Below, piece after piece: positions 58,964 to 64,000 of a stretch of 64,000 nt of DNA; the first letter of the stretch is position 1; the number at the start of each line of letters is the position of its first letter. The notes under the pieces were generated by a model. The model was given only the letters and a program-made list of their open reading frames with translations, was not told the DNA's origin and searched no databases. Where the stretch lies: the NCBI GenBank assembly GCA_050018415.1, contig JBEKAB010000019.1, positions 1 to 64,000 of the forward strand, written 5' to 3'. Made by a program: the position numbers and the translations under genes. The DNA comes from UBA1161 sp002311745 (GTDB lineage Bacteria > Planctomycetota > Phycisphaerae > Tepidisphaerales > Tepidisphaeraceae).

Positions 58964-61900
58964 ATGTCAAGAAAGCAGCGGATCAACTTGGCAACCCATT
59001 CGTCGGCTACTCGTCAGCCAGATGCCGACCCGGCCAGCCCGTATCGTCGTGGCCTGGGCGGCGCCGCCGGTGCAGGGATTTCTCCGCTGAGCGAGCCGCT
59101 GGAGCGGCGCGTGCTCCTCAGCACCTTCAGCGTGCTGGCCACCTTCACCAGCAGCAACGGCGCCAACCCCTATGACACGCCCATCATGGATTCCCACGGC
59201 AATCTCTATGGCACCACGAGCGGCGTCGGCACCACTCCCATCACCAATGGCACGATCTGGGAGATTGTCGCCGGCAGCGGCAGCATCACCACCCTTCATA
59301 CATTCAACGGCACCGACGGCGCCAATCCCGACGACAAGCTCCTGCTTGACAGCAACGGCAATCTCTTCGGCACGACGTTCAACGGCGGCACCAATAACAT
59401 CGGGTCGATCTTCGAATACTCCACCAGCACCGGCAACTTTACTTCCGTGTATTCGTTCAAGACCCCCGCCGACGGCCTCACCGCCGCGAGCCCCTACGGC
59501 GAGCTGATCATGGATGGCAGCGGGAATCTGTTCGGCACGACGAAAGTCGGCGGCGCCTACGGCAAAGGTTCGATCTTCGAGCTTGCCAAGAGCGGCTCCA
59601 CATACAGCAGCAGCATCCAAACCTTGCATTCGTTTACGACGGCTGCCACCGACGGCAAAAACCCCTACGGCGGCCTGGTCATGGATGGCAGCGGCAATCT
59701 CTACGGCACCGCGCGCCAGGGCGGCGACGCCAACAACGACGGCACCCTGTTTGAATATGCCACCAGCACGTCGACCTTCAGCGTGTTGCATACGTTTGCT
59801 ATTACCACCGATGGCAGGGAACCGGATGACACCCTCATCATGGACTCCAGCGGCAACCTGTACGGCACCTGCCAAGCGGGCGGCGCCAACAATGATGGCA
59901 CGGTGTTTAAGTACAACACACACACCGGCACGCTCACCGCCCTGTATTCGTTCCTCCCCAACGGCACGGATGGAAAACTCCCGTATGCCAGCTTGGTCAT
60001 GGACGCCCGCGGCGACCTTTTTGGTACGGACACCGCTGGCGGCGCCCAGAATGCCGGCGCCGTGTTCGAAATTCCCGCCGGCAGCAGCACCGATCTCATC
60101 CTCCATTTCTTCAACGGTGCCGCCGACGGCGCGGCCCCCTATGGCGGCCTGTTCATGGACAGCCGCGGCAACCTCTACGGAACGACCGAAACCTCGACGA
60201 CGACCACCATCTATGGCACCATCTTCGAGATTGCCTCCACACCGCAGCTCGCCTTCGTTCAGCAGCCCAGCAATACCACCGTCAACAGCTACATCTCGCC
60301 CGCTATGACCGTCGACATCAAGGATGAGTGGGGCAACATCATCACCACCGACAATTCCAACGTGACATTGTCGGTTCACAGCGGTTCCGGCTCTTTAAGC
60401 GGCACGACCAGGGTAGCGGCCGTCAACGGCGTGGCGACCTTCAGCAACGTCGACATCACCGCCGCCGGCAATTACACCCTCACCGCGACCGACGGCAGCG
60501 ACACCAGCGCCACAAGCAACAGCTTCACCGTCAGCCCCAGCACCGACGCCAAGGTGGTCTTCGCCCAGCAACCCAGCACTATCGCCGCCGGCAGCACGAT
60601 CAGTCCCGCCATCACTGTGGACGTGGAAGATCAGAACGGCAACCTGGTCACGACGGACAACTCCAACGTGACCCTCTCGGTCCACAGCGGCCCGGGCAGC
60701 CTCATCGGCACGCTCAACGCAACCGCTCTTGGCGGCGTCGCCACCTTCAGCGATATCACCATTACCACCGAGGGCAGTTACACACTGACCGCTGCCGATG
60801 GCAGCCTGAGCAGCGCGACAAGCAACAGCTTCAGCGTCACTTCCGCATTGTCCACTCATTATCTGGTTTTTTCCCAACAGCCGACCAACACCGTCGCCGG
60901 CAGCACCATCAGCCCCGACGTCACGGTGCAAGTGCAAGACGAGTACGGCAATCTGGTCACGAGCGACGACTCCCAAGTGACCCTCTCGCTCTGCAGCGGC
61001 CCGGGCAGCCTCAGCGGCACGCTCAACGCGACCGTTTCCGGCGGCGTCGCCACCTTCAGCGATCTGTCCATCACTACCGTCGGCGACTACACGCTCACGG
61101 CTGCCGACGGCCGCCTGACCAGCGTGACAAGCGACAGCTTCACCATCAGCCCCGCAGCGGCGGCCAAGGTAACCTTTGCCCAGCAGCCCACCGCCGCCAA
61201 CATCTACAGCACCATCAGCCCCGCCGTCATTGTGCAAGTGGAAGACCTGTACGGCAACCTGATCACGACGGATAGCTCCAGCGTCACTCTGTCCGTGCAA
61301 AGCGGCCCAGGCAGTCTCAGCGGCACGCTCAACGCGACCGCTTCCGGCGGTGTCGCCACTTTCAGCGATCTATCCTGCGACACCCCCGGCAACTACACCC
61401 TCGCCGCCGCCGATGGCAACCTGACCAGCGCGATAAGCATCAGCTTCACCATCAGTCCCATCCCGGCCTCGCAGATAATCATCGGCCCACAGCAAGTTAC
61501 CGCCGCCGAGTATGGCATGATCTCACCCAATATCATCCTGGCGGTCGAAGATCCGCACGGCAACCCGGTGGCGAGTGACACCTCCTCCGTCACCGCCTCC
61601 ATTTTGTCCGGTCCCGCGGGCGCACAACTGGTGGGAACCCCCACGGAGCCCGTCATCAACGGTTACGCAACGTTCGACAACCTGACCGGCAGCACTCCGG
61701 GCGATTACAGGCTTTTGTTCACGGATGGCAATCTGACCACGGCCACCAGCGTCAATTTCCACGTGTTCAGCATCCCCTTGAAGTATCGCTGGTGGTATGG
61801 CTCGATGCCTCTTAGCGTTCCGGTGACCGTTAGGCCCCCAGATCTGCCCTTCGTCGCCCCGCCCAGCGATTCCGCCTCGCCACCCGGGTCTTTCGTCGCC

Positions 61901-62002
61901 GGCGGCCTCACATCGCCCACGAGCCCTGGTGCGGATGGCACCGTGCCGTCCAGCAATGCAACGGGTTGGCTGGCAACATCCGGCGACGACGTTTGGGATT
62001 AG
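58964..62002 (+). CDS. Large surface protein: PLERRVLLS signature, GloVer repeats, Ig-like repeats
   Basis: A 1012-residue exported protein. Near residue 45 it has PLERRVLLS, the LEPR-type N-terminal signature common in planctomycete cell-surface proteins, after a Ser/Arg-rich stretch. Residues 55-420 contain about nine repeats of the GloVer (Gloeobacter-Verrucomicrobia, TIGR03803-type) form: DSHGNLYGTTSG, GTIWEIV, DGSGNLFGTT, GSIFEL. Residues 425-945 contain six Ig-like repeats of about 90 residues beginning with a VFAQQPS-type strand and including EDQNGNLVTTDNSNVTLSVH and GVATFSDITIT. The C-terminus is Pro/Ser-rich with no sorting signal. The Ig units are near-identical in DNA, a sign of recent expansion. 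Probably an adhesin-like or structural surface protein. Confidence 0.87.
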   Translation: MSRKQRINLATHSSATRQPDADPASPYRRGLGGAAGAGISPLSEPLERRVLLSTFSVLATFTSSNGANPYDTPIMDSHGNLYGTTSGVGTTPITNGTIWEIVAGSGSITTLHTFNGTDGANPDDKLLLDSNGNLFGTTFNGGTNNIGSIFEYSTSTGNFTSVYSFKTPADGLTAASPYGELIMDGSGNLFGTTKVGGAYGKGSIFELAKSGSTYSSSIQTLHSFTTAATDGKNPYGGLVMDGSGNLYGTARQGGDANNDGTLFEYATSTSTFSVLHTFAITTDGREPDDTLIMDSSGNLYGTCQAGGANNDGTVFKYNTHTGTLTALYSFLPNGTDGKLPYASLVMDARGDLFGTDTAGGAQNAGAVFEIPAGSSTDLILHFFNGAADGAAPYGGLFMDSRGNLYGTTETSTTTTIYGTIFEIASTPQLAFVQQPSNTTVNSYISPAMTVDIKDEWGNIITTDNSNVTLSVHSGSGSLSGTTRVAAVNGVATFSNVDITAAGNYTLTATDGSDTSATSNSFTVSPSTDAKVVFAQQPSTIAAGSTISPAITVDVEDQNGNLVTTDNSNVTLSVHSGPGSLIGTLNATALGGVATFSDITITTEGSYTLTAADGSLSSATSNSFSVTSALSTHYLVFSQQPTNTVAGSTISPDVTVQVQDEYGNLVTSDDSQVTLSLCSGPGSLSGTLNATVSGGVATFSDLSITTVGDYTLTAADGRLTSVTSDSFTISPAAAAKVTFAQQPTAANIYSTISPAVIVQVEDLYGNLITTDSSSVTLSVQSGPGSLSGTLNATASGGVATFSDLSCDTPGNYTLAAADGNLTSAISISFTISPIPASQIIIGPQQVTAAEYGMISPNIILAVEDPHGNPVASDTSSVTASILSGPAGAQLVGTPTEPVINGYATFDNLTGSTPGDYRLLFTDGNLTTATSVNFHVFSIPLKYRWWYGSMPLSVPVTVRPPDLPFVAPPSDSASPPGSFVAGGLTSPTSPGADGTVPSSNATGWLATSGDDVWD

Positions 62003-62077
62003 CGTGCGCGGAGGATGTCAATTTTGGCATTGGGACATGAAACGCGACAATAATGGGGTCGCAAGGAAAAGGGACAC

Positions 62078-62746
62078 TCAAGATTTCTTCGTTTTGGGGG
62101 GTCGGCCGCGGGGGTTGAGGGTGTATTGCAACCCCATCCGCCGGGCCGTCGCTTGGGTCCATCCGTCGCTGCCCAGGGGGCGGCCGCGAACGAAGCTGAC
62201 CTGCAGACGCTCCACGCTGGCTTGATCCAACGCCTGGTTCACCAGCGAACTCCAATTCCTCGGCCGTGATACCGGCCATTTGTCCAGCAAACGCGAGAGC
62301 AGTTGGTCCTCGGCCCCCAAACTCGACCAACGCCACGCCTGGGCCCGCCTCACCAGCTTGGCCCGCAACGGATTGGACTCCACATGCCGCAGCAGCGTCA
62401 AAAAATACCGGTCTTCCGCGACGGCAAAACTCTTGTAACGACCCTGATATAAATGGCCGCTGGTGTTGCGATACCGCGAGTGATGCCGCTTGACGTGCGT
62501 GTTGCTCAGCCAGGAAAGATACGCCGCAAGGTCCCTGCCCCGCTGCGGCCGAAGCACCAGATGCCAATGATTGGGCATCAGGCAAAAGGCAAATAACTCA
62601 ATGCGCGCCCGCTCCTTGGCGGCCAGCAGCAACTGAACGAACGTGTCATAGTCCGCCGGCGTGCGAAAGATGCGCGTCCGCCCGTTGCCACGGTTCAGCA
62701 CGTGATAAACCACCCCGCCGATCGCGGAGCGAGCGATTCGCGGCAT
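62078..62746 (-). mobile_element. REP-associated tyrosine transposase (RAYT, Y1_Tnp)
   Basis: A 222-residue single-strand transposase of the IS200/IS605-related RAYT group. N-terminal MPRIARSAIGGVVYHVLNRG, FAFCLMPNHWHLVLRP with the HUH-type pair HWH near residue 60, the catalytic Tyr region LSWLSNTHVKRHHSRYRNTS, GHLYQGRYKSFAVAEDRYFL and VESNPLRAKLVRRAQAWRWS. All signature blocks are intact. RAYTs are domesticated enzymes thought to mobilise REP palindromes. The C-terminal GRPLGSDGWTQATARRMGLQ is typical of this group. No flanking terminal repeats were found; candidate substrate palindromes in the window are the AAAAAGGGGTC hairpin and the CCGG family. Confidence 0.9.
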
Positions 62747-62825
62747 AATCCCAGCAGCCTAAGCCGATCTCGCATCCGTGTCAAAAAAGGTGGATGGCAC
62801 CACAGCCCGTTTAACGCGATGAATA

Positions 62826-62868
62826 GCCCCTCACCCTAACCCTCTCCCCGGCGTACCGGGGCGAGGGG
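62826..62868. repeat. CCCTCACCCTAACCC hairpin repeat
   Basis: CCCCTCACCCTAACCCTCTC followed by CCCGGCGTACCGGGGCGAGGGG, with a CCCCGG/CCGGGG stem. This sequence type is scattered in the intergenic DNA of many unrelated bacteria. It abuts the stop codon of mntR and may serve as its terminator. Confidence 0.7.
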
Positions 62869-62869
62869 A

Positions 62870-63562
62870 TTAGGCGGGCTGGCGGGACTTCGAGACGGGC
62901 ATCGCCGCTTCGACCAGAATCTTCTCCGCGGCGGCCATGCCTAAGGAGAGCTCCTCGCGGCGAGGAATACGAATTTTGACGGCATCGGCGGCGGGCTCAC
63001 GCTTGACGACGATCACCGTCGAACCGGGCATCAGCCCGTGGCGCTCAACGAACTGCAAAAACTCCGGCTCTTGGTCCACGATGCGAGCCACCTGCTGAGG
63101 AATTTCCACGGGGCAGTCGGCCAGGCTCATGCGGCGGGGTTCGTGGAGATGGCCCTTGGCCGTGGGGATCGGATCACCGTGGGGGTCGGCCGTGGGATGG
63201 CCGAGCAAGGCGTCAATCCGTTCCAGCACGCGTTCGGAGATGGCGTGCTCCAGGGCGTCGGCGTCCTCATGCACCACGGACCAATCGAGGCCCAGGACCT
63301 TGACCAGGAACAATTCCACGAGGCGATGGCGGCGCAGAACGTGCAGGGCCAACTGCTCGCCGCTGCGCGTCAGGCGCACGCCGCCCCTGGGCTCGTACTC
63401 GACGAGGCCGGAGTCACACAGGGCCTTGACCATGGAGGTGGCGGTTCCGGGCACGACGCCCATCGCCGAGGCCAGCCGACCCATGGTGACCATGCCACCC
63501 GCGGTGGATCGCTGCTCGAGGTAAAGCCGCTTCAGGTAGTTTTCGACGGTGCTGGTGGGCAT
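62870..63562 (-). CDS. mntR: DtxR/MntR-family metal-dependent repressor
   Basis: A 230-residue iron- or manganese-sensing regulator. N-terminal winged helix (STVENYLKRLYLEQRSTAGG, MGRLASAMGVVPGTATSMVK), then the dimerisation and metal-binding domain with ALEHAISERVLERIDALLGH near residue 105 (His and Glu ligands), a linker and an FeoA/SH3-like domain (HGLMPGSTVIVVKREPAADA). Start ATG 63562 directly precedes homology; the frame is open from 63589. It is divergent from an NRAMP-type transporter gene, so manganese control is likely, hence the gene symbol. An operator lies between the two. Confidence 0.88.
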   Translation of the reverse strand: MPTSTVENYLKRLYLEQRSTAGGMVTMGRLASAMGVVPGTATSMVKALCDSGLVEYEPRGGVRLTRSGEQLALHVLRRHRLVELFLVKVLGLDWSVVHEDADALEHAISERVLERIDALLGHPTADPHGDPIPTAKGHLHEPRRMSLADCPVEIPQQVARIVDQEPEFLQFVERHGLMPGSTVIVVKREPAADAVKIRIPRREELSLGMAAAEKILVEAAMPVSKSRQPA

Positions 63563-63611
63563 GGGCTGCCTTTGGCGTTCGTGAGGCAAAGATTATCGGG
63601 TGATGGGGCGA

Positions 63612-63640
63612 TTGACAATTCCCCTAATGGCCGATATTTG
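63612..63640 (+). promoter_or_regulatory. Promoter of the NRAMP gene
   Basis: A perfect -35 TTGACA at 63612-63617 and TATTTG at 63635-63640 are 17 bases apart. The -10 abuts the operator at 63640-63661, so a bound repressor would block transcription initiation. Confidence 0.5.
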
Positions 63641-63661
63641 TATTTTGACTACTCAAAATAC
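63640..63661. promoter_or_regulatory. Probable MntR operator
   Basis: A perfect 8-base inverted repeat GTATTTTG-ACTACT-CAAAATAC in the divergent gap between the MntR-type repressor and the Mn transporter, overlapping the transporter -10 region. It is the best candidate binding site of the repressor; the half-site differs from the classical MntR and DtxR boxes. Confidence 0.65.
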
Positions 63662-63731
63662 GCACCCTAAGCGGCCCCAATCAGGTGCCGATGAGGGAGT
63701 AGGAACAACCGCGGTTGCAAACCGATAGGCC

Positions 63732-64000
63732 ATGGACGATGGAACAACCCAACCAGCGCTGACGGGCGGCGTGCTTGCCGAACCTGCGCCGGCGGGCGGC
63801 AACGGAGCTCCCCGCCTCAGCCACATGTCCCTTGAAGGGATGCACGGCTCGGTGGAACTCCCGGAATCCGACGCCGGGTTCTGGCGGCAATGGCGGGCCT
63901 TCGTGGGACCGGCCATCCTGGTCAGCGTCGGCTACATGGACCCGGGCAATTGGGGCACGGACCTGCAGAGCGGCGCCCAGTACAAATTCGGCCTGCTGTG
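63732..64000 (+). CDS. mntH: NRAMP-family Mn2+ transporter (5' part, runs off window)
   Basis: The frame starting at ATG 63732 is open to the window end (89 codons visible). After a hydrophilic N-terminus of about 50 residues it reads FWRQWRAFVGPAILVSVGYM then DPGNWGTDLQSGAQYKFGLL. DPGN is the metal-binding signature of the first helix in NRAMP/MntH proton-coupled divalent metal importers. The divergent MntR-type repressor supports Mn2+ (or Fe2+) as substrate. Confidence 0.9.
   Translation, partial: MDDGTTQPALTGGVLAEPAPAGGNGAPRLSHMSLEGMHGSVELPESDAGFWRQWRAFVGPAILVSVGYMDPGNWGTDLQSGAQYKFGLL

Noticed and set aside
58600..59175. Small frames between the DUF4041 module and the surface protein
   Set aside because: They lie in repeats or overlap the surface-protein start out of frame and show no coding features.

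Overview
The window reads as high-GC chromosomal DNA from a planctomycete, most likely from the Phycisphaerae side of the phylum. This is an inference from gene content: two PEP-CTERM secreted proteins, a giant cell-surface protein with the PLERRVLLS type N-terminal signature and GloVer repeats, a tandem array of TPR/SPINDLY-type O-GlcNAc-transferase homologues, PEGA and VWA membrane proteins, an Asn-tipped EF-P, and several housekeeping genes that lack Shine-Dalgarno sites. No rRNA, tRNA or CRISPR array was seen.

Layout. 0-5 kb: tail of an IS3-type transposase, an octamer tandem repeat, a PilZ gene, leuS, a CYTH-domain gene and an MBL-fold hydrolase. 5-9 kb: a cytochrome c, then a two-gene unit with a ParA-type ATPase fused to a glycogen-binding (CBM48/AMPK-like) domain and an uncharacterised partner. 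9-14 kb: M16C protease, efp, adk and a small lipoprotein. 14-20 kb: two PEP-CTERM proteins, a second NMP kinase downstream of a NifA-type sigma-54 activator, and a GGDEF protein. 20-28.5 kb: four translationally coupled TPR-glycosyltransferase paralogues plus two deletion remnants of further copies. 28.5-38.5 kb: PEGA lipoprotein, metallophosphoesterase, VWA membrane protein, hslVU and dnaE. 38.5-48.5 kb: pectate lyase, YihY/BrkB membrane protein, a four-gene family sharing a small WWVQPF-type domain (one copy fused to a GH16-like fold), a PEGA/TolB-like lipoprotein and a TMTC-like membrane glycosyltransferase with TPRs. 48.5-54.2 kb: a double AsnC-type protein, modAB without modC, a DUF488 protein and a UvrD/PcrA helicase. 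54.2-59 kb: a gene-poor, visibly AT-richer accessory island with nested RNA-like stems and a two-gene coiled-coil/DUF4041-GIY-YIG module between related repeats. 59-64 kb: the GloVer/Ig-repeat surface protein, a REP-associated (RAYT) transposase, and an mntR-mntH divergon with a clear operator.

Themes. Protein and surface glycosylation is suggested by the OGT-like array, the TMTC-like enzyme and many exported proteins. Intergenic gaps carry several dispersed repeat families: covarying CCGG palindromes, GTCTCnnn octamers and GTTGCTG heptamers. The strongest candidates for something undescribed are the DUF4041/GIY-YIG module and its partner at 55.5-58.4 kb, the WWVQPF family at 40.7-43.6 kb, and the ParA-CBM48 pair at 6.3-9.2 kb.
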